This document shows positions 42,119 to 51,396 of a DNA stretch of 64,000 nt, piece by piece. Location: NCBI GenBank assembly GCA_963575745.1, contig CAUYUJ010006291.1, forward strand, positions 99,501 through 163,500, in the 5' to 3' direction. Both the position numbers and the translations under genes were made by a program. Every line of letters starts with the position of its first letter. The stretch's first letter is position 1. The stretch comes from Prorocentrum cordatum. Taxonomy: Eukaryota > Sar > Dinophyceae > Prorocentrales > Prorocentraceae. The notes beneath the pieces are model-generated. The model did not search any database, was not told the origin of the DNA, and saw nothing but the letters and a program-made list of their open reading frames with translations.

Positions 42119-42727
42119 CCCACCCGACAGCGTCTCCCACCCTTTGCAACAAATAGTAGCAAAAGTAAACCTTGTGAGCATGTCTTGCGTAGAATATAAA
42201 GGGTGGTAGAGAGGTTGTTTTTGCCCCCCGGGGGCGCTCGAAACACGACCCTTGAAAAAGGGGGCCCGCGTATTCTCAGGACCAGCCGGCGCATCAAGCG
42301 AACCCGCTCCTGCGAGAGAAGCCGCCCGACGGCACAAAATGCACATTGTTGACGTTAGACGATAACTGCGCATCTGGGTCGTCGCCGTCTTAGTCGCTAA
42401 TTATGTATAATCAAGTGCCGTCTCAAAATTCCCCCTTGCCTTCCAACCCCGACCCCTTATGGAGGAAGAGGTGGAGGAGGATATCAAAGAAGAGAGACCG
42501 GCAGTGTCCCAGCCGTCGGATGTGGTGCCCCGGCGACTCGAAGGCCGCAAAATAGTGCCGGCGCGTATCTCTGTCTTCGCTCCTGTGCTGGACTTAATGA
42601 AGGTACTGGCGGCAACGGCTCTCGACCCCATCCTTTGCAAGACGGTGCCGGTGCACTGTCTGAGTTCTCGACCCCGTCCCAGGAGCTGAGGAGCCTTCCC
42701 ACCCCCTCATGCCCTCCCCCTCATACT

Positions 42728-42770
<43 letters not shown>

Positions 42771-43052
42771 ATATGCGATATCATTCTTCGCGCTCTGTGC
42801 AAGCTAGAGCGTAACAGTCTGTATACGTGTATAACATATGCCAGCTGTAAGGGTCCGGGAGCGACTACCGGCCACGCGGCCGGGACAGTTCGTATGGACC
42901 CATGCTCTTTCATCGTGTCAGAATTACGTTGTATGTTGCGGACTGTGCGCCAACCAAGCTATCCGGGGCCTTTGTGGCTCAAAGGCGCGGGCGGCGCCGC
43001 CCAAACACTACAGACTTACCAGGCGATAAGAACAAGCTTCTGTAAGCCAAGT
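42119..43052 (+). other. Leader between A2 and gag, with an (AT)n tract
   Basis: Holds a small frame (ATG 42459, 76 aa, acidic start MEEEVEEDIKEE) of unknown meaning and an (AT)n microsatellite at 42729-42762. An upstream in-frame ATG at about 42894 could extend gag, but the extra sequence does not look conserved in character. Confidence 0.5.
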
Positions 43053-44072
43053 ATGGCGTTGGAGCTGGATCCTCGTCTGGACAAGTTGCTTCGCAAGCAC
43101 GGTGTCGACGAGAAAGTGTTTGCGTACTTCAAGAGTACGCAGATGGTAACAATCTGCAAGTTCGCAGGCCTTGCGGACGCGAAGGCCGATGTGGGCGAGG
43201 GCATTTGTACCCCTGCGGGGTTAGATGCCTCTGACAGGCCGCTATGCCAGCCGGTAAAGGCTGCGTGGCAGGAGGCCGAAGCCCTGGTAATTGGTGAGCT
43301 GGAACTCATCAAGAAGGGTAAATTCGGCGACTGGGACGACCCAGTGGACCCAGAGGTGCGAGCCAAGAAGACCAACACTTTCGTGGAGTACTACCACATC
43401 CGCTTGCCAGCCCACCTCCTCGGAAACGATGCGTTGATGGGGCGCTTGGTGCGCGAGCACGAGCGCAGGGCCCCCACGGTGCACGACCTCCGGAAGGTGC
43501 GCCCTCTTGACAACGACGCCACGCAGTGCAAGCCCGAGGATAACAACATGTCGGCCCACACGTTCACCTACAAGCACCGCGTCCTCATGAACACGATGGC
43601 GTGGGCTGCTGCGCCCGAGTGGGCGGCGGCGGACTGGTCGGTATTGTTGGACTACCACGAGTGGGTCGTGCTCAAGATGTACGAGAAGAAGAACGGGCGT
43701 CTCCCCAGCGTGGAGGCCGTGCGGCGCGCAGACCAGCAGATGCGCGCGAAGTGGGTGGACGTCGTGCGCAACGACAACAAGACGCTCACGGAGGCCGTGA
43801 GGGAGTGCAGGACCGAGTGGGTCTCCCTCTTCGCAGAGCTCCACACCGACCGGGGCACGGCGGGGAGCCAAGGGGACGGGGCCCCTGCGCCCGCCAAGAA
43901 GGCCCGCGCGGCCCTCGAGACCGTCGCGGCCGACAGCTCGGGTAAGGAGTTCTGCAAGTTCTACAACGACGGCAAGTGCAACTACGGCAAGCGGTGCAAG
44001 TTCAAGCACGCCTGCAATGTCAAGGGCTGCGGGGGTGACCACCCGGCCTGCGACAAGGAGTTCCGCCCGTGA
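43053..44072 (+). CDS. Gag-like protein with CCCH and CCHC zinc fingers, 339 aa
   Basis: The ATG at 43053 gives MALELDPRLDKLLRKHGVDE. The first 60 residues resemble a small helical domain (AYFKSTQMVTICKFAGLADA). A helical middle with many Trp/Arg follows (WAAAPEWAAADWSVLLDYHEW). The C-terminus holds CX7CX5CX3H starting at C301 (CKFYNDGKCNYGKRCKFKH) and then CX4CX3HX2C (CNVKGCGGDHPAC). A CCCH finger followed by CGG-H-C is a pattern I associate with dinoflagellate YR-element Gag proteins (from memory, unchecked). It should package the element RNA. RT follows after 150 bases. The frame is intact. Confidence 0.8.
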   Translation: MALELDPRLDKLLRKHGVDEKVFAYFKSTQMVTICKFAGLADAKADVGEGICTPAGLDASDRPLCQPVKAAWQEAEALVIGELELIKKGKFGDWDDPVDPEVRAKKTNTFVEYYHIRLPAHLLGNDALMGRLVREHERRAPTVHDLRKVRPLDNDATQCKPEDNNMSAHTFTYKHRVLMNTMAWAAAPEWAAADWSVLLDYHEWVVLKMYEKKNGRLPSVEAVRRADQQMRAKWVDVVRNDNKTLTEAVRECRTEWVSLFAELHTDRGTAGSQGDGAPAPAKKARAALETVAADSSGKEFCKFYNDGKCNYGKRCKFKHACNVKGCGGDHPACDKEFRP

Positions 44073-44077
44073 TCCCC

Positions 44078-44108
44078 CGGTAAGGGGGGGTGCTCGCCTT
44101 CGGTAAGG
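44078..44108 (+). promoter_or_regulatory. Twin CGGTAAGG motifs between gag and RT
   Basis: CGGTAAGG occurs at 44078-44085 and 44101-44108 in the spacer between gag and RT. It also occurs at 39516-39523 (just before the YR ATG) and 41436-41443 (just after the YR stop). The location at every ORF boundary of the element suggests a processing, splice-donor-like (GTAAG) or translation signal; this is inference. Confidence 0.35.
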
Positions 44109-44222
44109 AGGGGCAGGCGATGCTCGAGTGAAGATGTTTCTGCGCCGCGCGCAAAGCGTCTGAGAGGGCAGTCGCCGCTGAGCCGCGGGGTGGGCTTCGG
44201 TGGCTCTCGCGACGCGCCGGTA

Positions 44223-46253
44223 ATGGCGCGCGCGGACCGCGCAATTGCAAGCGGCTTGCAGCCGCGGAGCGCCGGTGCGGCGCCTCTGGTGCCGGAAGGC
44301 GTTGGGCCTCGGGGGTTCCTGGAACACGTGACAACCCTGGAACGCCCGATGTGCGGCCCTCCCACCTTGCACGCTTCGGTAGAGGAAGCGTACCGGAGGC
44401 AGGCTGCCGATCCGGAGGTGGTGAAACGAACCAGGTTGCAAGCTTGTGCGCTCATCTCTGAATGGGCAAACGAATTGGAACCCGAGAGGGAGGCGTGGGC
44501 TGCCGCCTTGCATCCCGACGTGCGCCGGGTAATCGGCCACCTGCACGGGCCCCTCTTGAAAAAACTGGTCAGCGAGTCGGGGCACCTGGACAAGGCGTAC
44601 TTCGACTCCTTGTGCTCGGGGCGGCCGGCCTTGGGCGCAATCCAGCCTGCTGGCCTCTGGAGAGCGGCTGAGTCTGCGGCGTCAGTCGACCTGCAGGACT
44701 GGATCAAGGAGGCGCCAGAGAGGAACCGACGCATCGTCGCTGGCGTCAGGGGCTCGGGCGACGCCGCCTTGAACCAAGCAGCGTGGTCAAAGCGCGAGAA
44801 AGAGATTGCCACTGGCGCCGTTGAGGGGCCATTCTCTGTCTCGGACGTGGACCTCGCTGATGTGGCGGTGCACCCCAGTTTCCCGGTGTGGGAGCGCGGG
44901 CCCACCGGCTCCTGGAAGGCACGCAATATCGAGAACCTCAAATCCAGTGGCGCGAATGCAACCGTTCACACGACGGAAGCGTGCACGCCGGACGATTTGG
45001 ACACGGCGCGAGCCGCTGTGCGCTTCTCGAAAGAACTCTGGGGCGCTGGAGACCCCCTCGCGGGGTTTACAGCCGACTACAGCGGTGCTTTCCGCCAGAG
45101 TCCGCTGGCCCCGGAGCAGGTCCAGTGGATGTGGTCGGTGACGTGGCACCCTGGGCGGCGCGAGCCAGTCCTCCTGCGCAACTTGGGACAAGTATTCGGG
45201 GGCGCTGGGTCGCAGTTCAACTACGTCAGGGACCCGGCGGCGATGTGCGCCATAGCGAGGCATTTCTTTGCCATCCCAATGCGCCACTACAGCGACGACG
45301 CCTGGTGCGTGGAGCGCGCCTGCACAGCTTGCTGCGCGTGGTTCTGTTGGGCATGGCTTCACAGACAGGTTGGGTGGAGGCTCGATCTTCAGAAGTCGCC
45401 TCTGCCAGCTGGCGTGTGGAAGCTGCTCGGGGCGGAGCTCTCAGTGGACGTCCCCCGGCCCGTCGCTCGGTTGCCGGAACAGAAAGCAGCAGCTTTGATC
45501 GGTGACATCGACTACTACCTGCAGAGCTGCCGGTTGCCTGCTGCAGAGGCGGGCTCCCTCAGAGGCCGCTTGGGCTGGGCACGTTCGTTTCTCTGCGGCC
45601 GCTACGGCTCCGCAGCGCTGGTCCCACTGAGGCGTCGGCAGTTCGATGGCAGCGGGCGGATGGGCATGCCGGCGTCCCTCAGTGCCTCGCTGCGCTGGTT
45701 CCGGCACGCTCTGCACGAGCAGTCAGGCCGCGAAGTCCCTTTCGATCTTCAATCGTGGCCGCTCGTTGTCACGGTGAGCGACGGTGAAGGCACGGGGCGA
45801 GTGGCAGCGGGCATATGGAAGCCGCGTGACCCAGACTTCCGGCCAATGCTCACCGCCACTGCGGTGCCAGAGCCCTGGATGGAGCGGTGGCTAGGGCACG
45901 ATCGTGTGAACGCCATTCAGGAGATCGAAGCGGTGGGCCCTCTGCTGGCGTTGGCAACGTGGCCGACGTTGTTGCGCAGATGTGTGTGGATTCATTTCAT
46001 CGACAACGAATCCGCCAAGTACTCATTGATCAAGGGTTCGTCTAGAGCTGTCCACACGAACGAAATCGTGCACGCGACCTGGGAGGAATGCCGTTCCAGG
46101 TGCATTTACCCGTGGCGGGAACGGGTGGCCTCAGCAGACAATCCCGTCGACAAAGCATCGCGCGGAGATCTGGCCGACCTCTACGAGCAGCAGTGGGTCG
46201 TCGTGGACCCTGTGCTGCCGGACATCTGGAGGCGGGACGCAGGCCGGAGTTAG
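44223..46253 (+). CDS. Reverse transcriptase-RNase H of the YR retroelement, 676 aa
   Basis: The ATG at 44223 (MARADRAIASGLQ) is the first in frame; a GTG lies at 44190. RT motifs: DPLAGFTADYSGAFRQSPL (catalytic Asp), GQVFGGAGSQFNYVR, and RHYSDDAW with Y356-S-D-D, the DIRS-type variant of the YxDD box; then GWRLDLQKSPLPA. RNase H: D520 (VTVSDGEGTG), E569 (QEIEAVGPL), D594 (FIDNESAKYS) and a last Asp in SADNPVDKASRG. The stop lies inside B2. The order RT-RH without integrase or protease fits DIRS/Ngaro elements, where a YR replaces the DDE integrase. The frame is fully open. Confidence 0.92.
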   Translation: MARADRAIASGLQPRSAGAAPLVPEGVGPRGFLEHVTTLERPMCGPPTLHASVEEAYRRQAADPEVVKRTRLQACALISEWANELEPEREAWAAALHPDVRRVIGHLHGPLLKKLVSESGHLDKAYFDSLCSGRPALGAIQPAGLWRAAESAASVDLQDWIKEAPERNRRIVAGVRGSGDAALNQAAWSKREKEIATGAVEGPFSVSDVDLADVAVHPSFPVWERGPTGSWKARNIENLKSSGANATVHTTEACTPDDLDTARAAVRFSKELWGAGDPLAGFTADYSGAFRQSPLAPEQVQWMWSVTWHPGRREPVLLRNLGQVFGGAGSQFNYVRDPAAMCAIARHFFAIPMRHYSDDAWCVERACTACCAWFCWAWLHRQVGWRLDLQKSPLPAGVWKLLGAELSVDVPRPVARLPEQKAAALIGDIDYYLQSCRLPAAEAGSLRGRLGWARSFLCGRYGSAALVPLRRRQFDGSGRMGMPASLSASLRWFRHALHEQSGREVPFDLQSWPLVVTVSDGEGTGRVAAGIWKPRDPDFRPMLTATAVPEPWMERWLGHDRVNAIQEIEAVGPLLALATWPTLLRRCVWIHFIDNESAKYSLIKGSSRAVHTNEIVHATWEECRSRCIYPWRERVASADNPVDKASRGDLADLYEQQWVVVDPVLPDIWRRDAGRS

Positions 46254-46614
46254 GCCTGGGCAGATCACGAACGTGACTGTCGGGGCCCGACAAGTGACTG
46301 CCAACGAGAGCCCTGAGAGAAAAGAACAGGGCGACAGCGTGGACCCCTGACAGGGGGCCGCCATAGTGCAAGCGCTGTTTGGGAATCGTGTGGACTCCAG
46401 ACAGGGTCTGCGTGGCGTAGTGCAAACGCTGTTTGGGAGTCGGTGCAAGCGGCGCCGCCGCCGTCGCCGTCGTCGTCGTCGTCGTCGTCGTCTTCTGCCT
46501 GCCTCCTCTCCTCCCTCCTCCCTTGCCTTGTGCTGTCTCCCTCCTCCATCCTCAGTAGCCAGGTAGCAGGGGAAGTGGTAGCAGCAGAGCAGGGAGTGTG
46601 CGGACGATGAGAAT
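46246..46614 (+). repeat. Split direct repeat B2 (right terminus)
   Basis: 369 bp, two differences from B1. The RT ORF stop (TAG at 46251-46253) lies in its first ten bases. The element ends at GAGAAT; the flank GATTTGTTCG follows. Confidence 0.95.
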
Positions 46615-47275
46615 GATTTGTTCGAGCCCAGCGCCGACTCAGCGGCCTCTGGAAATCGTTCGAGGTCTCCATGAGGGCTCGGGATGCCTCCGGTGGCGCC
46701 CCCAGAGGCTTCTGGCAGCCTGCAGGGCTCTGCGTCAGCCTCCGAAGGGCCCCCCGAAGACGTCCCGAGGCCCCCCGAAGACGGCTCCGACGGGCCTTCC
46801 GAAGGCCTCCGAGCTGCCCCCCGGAAAGCTTTCGGAAGGGCCACCGCGTCTGGCAGGCTGGCGCCGTGCGGGCGCGCCCGCGCGCCGCCGCGGCGCTGGC
46901 CGCGGGGCCGCCGGGCGCCGCTGCCGCCTGGCCCGCTGCTGCGCGTGCTGTTGTCGCCGCGCCGGCTGCGGCGCCGGGCCGCGGCGAGGCTCCGGCGACG
47001 GTGTCGTCTCGCAGGGAAGGCGTCAAGGCGGAGGGTTTGCTTTCATGGCGTTCAAGTCGGGGGCAACGACAGGGAGGGATACAGTGGGCGCGCGCATCAA
47101 GAAACCATATGCTATTCGTCAGGGCACCCTGGGCTTCTCTGCTGCGCGCGCTGCGCGGAGGCTTTTCGTGGCCGTTGAAGGAGCTGCTGCGTCCGGGTTG
47201 CCTTGGGCTCCCCCCGATTTGCACCTCGCGCCTGCGGGTTTCATGGCTGGGTTTCTTGCGGCCGCGCCCACACTG
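46615..47275. other. Right flank of the YR element, GC-rich, no gene
   Basis: GC-rich sequence with several overlapping frames and no motif. At 47015-47056 it carries GCGGAGGGTTTGCTTTCATG-GCGTTCAA, which recurs at 47469-47500 on the far side of the MITE-like element. Confidence 0.45.
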
Positions 47276-47426
47276 TAGGCATAGGGGGGGATGCATCGAC
47301 CTCCAATCGCCCATTGTTCGCCGACAGGGGCACGATAGCCCCAGCCTGCCTAGGAAGGTGCAACTATCGCCGATCTATCGGCGATGTATCGCCGATTCTA
47401 GGTCGATGCATCCCCCCCCCATGCCA
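47276..47426. repeat. MITE-like element with 25-bp terminal inverted repeats
   Basis: GGCATAGGGGGGGATGCATC-GACCT at the left and AGGTCGATGCATCCCCCCCC-CATGCC at the right are near-perfect inverted repeats around about 95 bp. The interior holds ATCGCCGAT and ATCGGCGAT repeats (47347-47396) that form a second stem. Non-coding. Confidence 0.8.
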
Positions 47427-47649
47427 GTCCCCCCTATCGTTGCTTCTCATCCCGAAGGGAAGCCTTCAAGGCGGAGGGTTTGCTTTCATGGCGTTCAAGG
47501 CGTTCAAGGCAGTCAGGGCGTTCTTCATTACACGATGAAGCAGTCACGGCATTCGAGGCGGGTCCTAGTTTCTGGCCTGAGGCCGTGCTCAGTCCCCGTG
47601 GGCCCTGGGGGCATGGGTCAGGACTTCTGGGGGCCCCGTGACTATTGGC

Positions 47650-47740
47650 GATGCCGGCGGCAGCGACGACGACGACCGACGATGGTCGGCTGAGGACTAC
47701 GACGATCACCAGCGACGACGACGATGACGACGACGATGTT

Positions 47741-47771
<31 letters not shown>

Positions 47772-48000
47772 ATGACGAGGACGACGACAACGAAGACGAC
47801 GACGACGATTGACATCGACGGCAGCGGCGGCGTTGACGATCGGTGGCCGAGGATTGATGATCGAGGTTTTGGAACGTTTTCGGCATTTCTCGGGTTGTGG
47901 TGGGCAAGGCTCCAACGATCGAGGACGGTCGGCGCTCGAAGACGACGACGATTGACGACGGTGGCAGCGACGATCGAGGATTTAGGATCGAGGTGTTTGG
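47650..48000. repeat. Degenerate (GAC)n/(ACGACG)n microsatellite
   Basis: GAC and GAT triplets on the + strand, densest from 47696 to 47810; it gives Asp- and Thr-rich frames that I do not treat as genes. Confidence 0.85.
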
Positions 48001-48630
48001 ACGTTTTGGATGACTATCGACGACGATGATTTACGACGGCAAAGGTGGCGGTGGCCACGACGATCCACGATCAAGGGTCGATTATCGAGGAGGAGATTGA
48101 AGCACCCATGGAATTAAAAAGTGTCGGGCGGAGCAGGGGAGTTGGTGTCAAGGGGCAAGGGGGCAGGCGCAGCGGAGGCATTACAAAACTGATAGCAGTC
48201 ATGGTCGGTGGCATCACGCGGTGGTGTGGGGCGCGCCCTTCATTATGTTGATGGCGTGCTCGTCCGACGCCGCCCGTCGCGTGGACCTGCGGGCCGTTTA
48301 ATGGCCGCTATGTGGCCGCCAACGATGTCCCGTCGCCGCCTCGTCACACAAAGATTACACCCATAGTGTGCACCAAATGCGTTGCACCACAGCACCACAT
48401 ACACTGCACCACATATGTAGCACTGCATATATTCTCTTTTTTGAAAAAGAGAAGACTCTACCCCCCGGGATTATCCATTCCGACACCCCTTTTCGCATTG
48501 CAGTCTGCAGATGCTTTGCCCCATCGCCCATCCTATGTATGAGCTCTTACCATCCCAGCCCAACCGGTATCGGCTCCCCCCGTCACCCTCTGCATCACAA
48601 ATTATGCGCACGCACTCGTTTATCAAGAGA
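48001..48630. other. No recognisable gene
   Basis: Short frames only; ACACTGCACCACAT-type short repeats occur near 48397-48425. Confidence 0.4.
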
Positions 48631-48639
48631 CGAAGTGCA

Positions 48640-49200
48640 CACGCGCGCGTCGTCGCCCGCGCATGCCGAAATCCTTCAAAACCTTAGGTTGCGTAGAGAT
48701 TTGAAAATCGAGTTCCCAAACATCATATAAACACATGGTTTTGCAACACGGGTGTTCAACCAAACAACGTGCGCGCGCGCTCTTGCGAGTTCTTAAGACA
48801 ATTATAGTTTCATTGTTTTTGCAAAATCATGAAATGCTACCAAACGGGCTTCGCGCGCGCATGTCGAACTCGTTCGAACGCCCTTGCGCGCGTGCCGTAT
48901 CGATAATCACATGCAAAACATGTGTCGATGTCAAAGCAGAGTGTCAAAACAAAACGTCTGTTTCTCAACATCAGTTTTCTAAAAAAACGTGCGCTCGCGC
49001 TTTTGCGCGTTCTTGAGAAAACTATTGCTTTTCAGATACAACGCATGGAATTCTGCCAAGCGGGCCTCTGGCGCGGCATGCCGACGTCATTCGCACGCCC
49101 TTGCGCGCGTGCTGGGAGGGTACGATCCGCGTCGAGTCAAGCCATGCGGGCCACTCTCGCGCGTCGGCCGCTCGCGCATGTGGAACTCTTTCCAAAACCT
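48640..49200. repeat. Diverged tandem repeat, about 214-bp period
   Basis: Segments 48775-48898 and 48989-49112 share GCGCGCTCTTGCGAGTTCTT / GCTCGCGCTTTTGCGCGTTC, GGCTTCGCGCGCGCATG / GGCCTCTGGCGCGGCATG and CGCCCTTGCGCGCGTGC. Partial copies at 48640-48690 and 49150-49200 share CGCGCATG...TTCCAAAACCT. About 2.5 copies, strongly diverged. Confidence 0.6.
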
Positions 49201-49690
49201 TCATCACCGACGCGAGGGCGCCGTCATCGTCGACGGCATGATTAGCGTTGGCGCCCGCACTGGCCGCGCCGTCGTCTTTGTCAACAACGTCACCAGCATC
49301 GCTACTATCATCATCGTGTCTATCGTTGTCGACGTTGCCATGGTACCGCGCCCGCCCAAGTCGCCGAACCGCAGTGAAGTGCTGGCAGGGATGTGCCCAG
49401 CGGTCAGCGCCACTGCGGCCGCATCTGTCGCGCCAAACTAGTTGGCCGCCGCGCGCGCGCTTGGGTTGGCGCGGCCGCAGAGATGGACCAGCTAAAGCCA
49501 AGCACTCATCGCGATCGCCACCGGGTGGGTTTTTCAAACCAAGTTGTGGGTGGGTGGATGGGTTTTTTTGCAAGAGCATGGGATGTGTCATTTCGTTTGT
49601 TTGAACCAATTGCGCCGCTTAGATTGTACCGCGTATATTGTACCACCTATATTACACCACGTAGTATACGTAATCACATTGATTGGGGCC
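49201..49690. other. No recognisable gene
   Basis: A (GTC)n/(ATC)n-like stretch at 49225-49330 and otherwise unique DNA without motif. Confidence 0.4.
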
Positions 49691-50130
49691 CACGCTAGCT
49701 GACATTGTATGTACGTTCTCCTTCGTTCGATAGCCCAGTCTTAGTCCCCAGCGTTGCTCTTCACCTGCCCGTTTCTGTCCTTGCGTTTCTCCCGGTATTC
49801 TCATTGCCTCTCTTTCTGCCACCCCTTTTCTACCACTCGTCGCCTGTTTCTCTATCCGTCTGTTTCTGTATCCCTCTCCCTCCTGTTCTGTCTCTGTATC
49901 TCTCTCCCTCCTCTTTTCTTCCACAGAGTTTGCCCTCCCTGTCCTTTTTTCAGCCCTCACCTCTCATCCCACCCCTCTTCTCTCCCATCTCCCCCTCTTT
50001 CCTTGTCTCTTCTCCCCAACCCCTTCCCCCTCACTCCTCCCCCTATCCCCCCTCCTCCCTCATGGCCCCTATCTAGTCCTCTCCCCCTCATCCCTCCTCC
50101 CACATCCCCTCCCCTTCGCCCGCCCGAAGG
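49691..50130. repeat. Pyrimidine-rich tract
   Basis: The + strand is mostly C and T (CCCTCTCC/TCTCTCCC variants) for over 400 bp, interrupted near the left end. No gene. Confidence 0.8.
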
Positions 50131-50344
50131 GGGGATGAAAACGAAAACCGTTGCGTGCAGCTGGTTTTGGCGCCGCCGCCCTGCGCTTTTCTCGATACTT
50201 TGGCGCCTCTGGCGACGGGAGGCGCCAGGAACATTTGCTACATCCAGCGAATTCGCTAACACTCCGTTTTCCCCTAACTAGGCTTGCATAAGGGGGTCTT
50301 AGTTGTTTTGGGAGGGGTGCCGAGTCTGTGCTGGCAGGCTTCCC

Positions 50345-50645
50345 TGGGGGTGCTTGGTCTTGCTTCCTTAAAGTGGCGTTCCGCGGGGGTGCTTGGTCTG
50401 GTTTCCTTACCGTGGCGTTCCCCACGGTTGCTTTATCTCGTTCTCTTTCTGTGGGGCTCCCCGGGGTTTCTCGGTCTTGCTTCCTGGCTGCGGCATTCCA
50501 CGGGGTTGCTTGGTTTTGTTTACCTACTGTGGCCTTCCCCGGAGTTGTTTGCTCTTGTTCTCTTATCGTGGCGCTCCCCAGAATTGCTTGGTCTCGCTTC
50601 CTGGCTGCGGCGTTCCGCAGGGTTGCTTGGTCTTGTTTGTGTTGT
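50345..50645. repeat. 39-bp (13-codon) tandem repeat, about 7.5 units
   Basis: Starts of the TGCTTGGTCT-type motif at 50351, 50390, 50429, 50467, 50506, 50545, 50584 and 50623 give a 39-bp period. On the - strand an open frame reads 13-residue hydrophilic repeats such as ATVRKPDQAPPRN, ATLRKQDQAPPGK and ATVGKQNQATPWN. The period being a multiple of three and the conserved K/R-x-D/Q-Q-A pattern keep a coding origin possible. There is no clear start or flanking domain. Confidence 0.8.
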
Positions 50646-50656
50646 TTATAAGCTAT

Positions 50657-50972
50657 GCCAAGCAACGCCAATCATCGCCAAGCATCGCTATTCAACGCGA
50701 AGCAACTCCAATGAACGCCAAGCACCGCCAAGCACCGCCAAGCACCGCCAAGCAATGCCAAGCAATGCCAAGCAATGCAAGGTACGCAAAGCAACGACAC
50801 GCCAAGCCTCGCCAAGCAACGCAACGCATTGCCAAGCACTGCTAAGCACTGCCAAGCAACGCCAAGCAGCGCCAAGCGATCCCACTTACCCGTAAGCAAC
50901 GCCATGCGACGCCAAGTACTGCTAAGCACTGCCAAGCAACGCCAAGCACCGCCAAGCAACACGCCCATGTAA
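50657..50972. repeat. 10-bp minisatellite GCCAAGCACC
   Basis: GCCAAGCACC, GCCAAGCAAT and GCCAAGCAAC variants repeat with a period of 10 (sometimes 11-16) bases. It follows the 39-bp array and shares its AAGCA (reverse complement TGCTT) core, so the two arrays may be parts of one satellite. Confidence 0.85.
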
Positions 50973-51159
50973 TCAGAAGCTTTTCTCTCATATGGGCTGC
51001 CTTAGAATCATCCTACCCCCGTCTTTGTCCAGCCCGGTACTCTTCTGGAGGCCTTAACTACTTTTCTGGGGCGGACTGTTTGTCCCGAGCCGTTGTTGGA
51101 CGGTCCGCGGGCCCGTTTCGCAAGAGCACCCAGAGCGCGTGCTTCTTTCTCGACGCGAG

Positions 51160-51374
51160 GGGTCTGGGTCCCCATCTTCCCCCTCCACCGCCCTCTTCCG
51201 CCCTCCCCCTCCCCCTCCTCCCTCCTCCCCTCCTCCTCTTGCCCGCCTCCTGCCCTCTCCTCCTGCCCTCCTCTTGCCCTCCTCTTGCCTCCTCCTGTCC
51301 TCCCCCGCCTCCCCCCCTCCTCTTGCCCCCCTCCTCCCCGTCCATCCCCCTCCGCCCCTCCTCTCTCAATCCCC
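51160..51374. repeat. C/T-rich tract directly upstream of the DinoSL relic
   Basis: The + strand is CCCTCCTCCC-like for about 200 bp and ends ...CCTCTCTCAATCCCC, touching the SL. A second C/T-rich tract lies at 52240-52312 beyond the retrocopy. Confidence 0.85.
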
Positions 51375-51396
51375 TCCGTAGCCATTTTGGCTCAAG
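51375..51396 (+). other. Complete 22-nt DinoSL sequence
   Basis: T at 51375, then CCGTAGCCATTTTGGCTCAA, then G: an exact match to the dinoflagellate spliced leader (first base degenerate D). The next bases are CAGTTC, not a GT donor, so it is not an SL RNA gene but the 5' mark of a reverse-transcribed, trans-spliced mRNA. It identifies the host lineage. Confidence 0.95.

Larger units (their letters stand above)
39266..46614 (+). mobile_element. Tyrosine-recombinase retrotransposon (DIRS/PAT/Ngaro group) with split direct repeats
   Basis: 7349 bp on the + strand: A1 (39266-39499), tyrosine recombinase (39539-41428), B1 (41517-41885), A2 (41885-42118), gag (43053-44072), RT-RNase H (44223-46253), B2 (46246-46614). 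A1/A2 differ at one position and B1/B2 at two, so the element is young. B1 and A2 abut with one shared T; split repeats in the order A1...B1A2...B2 are the hallmark of PAT/Ngaro-type elements, which copy through a circle and integrate by a YR without target-site duplication. None is seen: the left flank ends GGTTTC and the right flank starts GATTTG. All three ORFs are open. The position of the YR gene, alone in the first half, is unusual. Confidence 0.92.
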
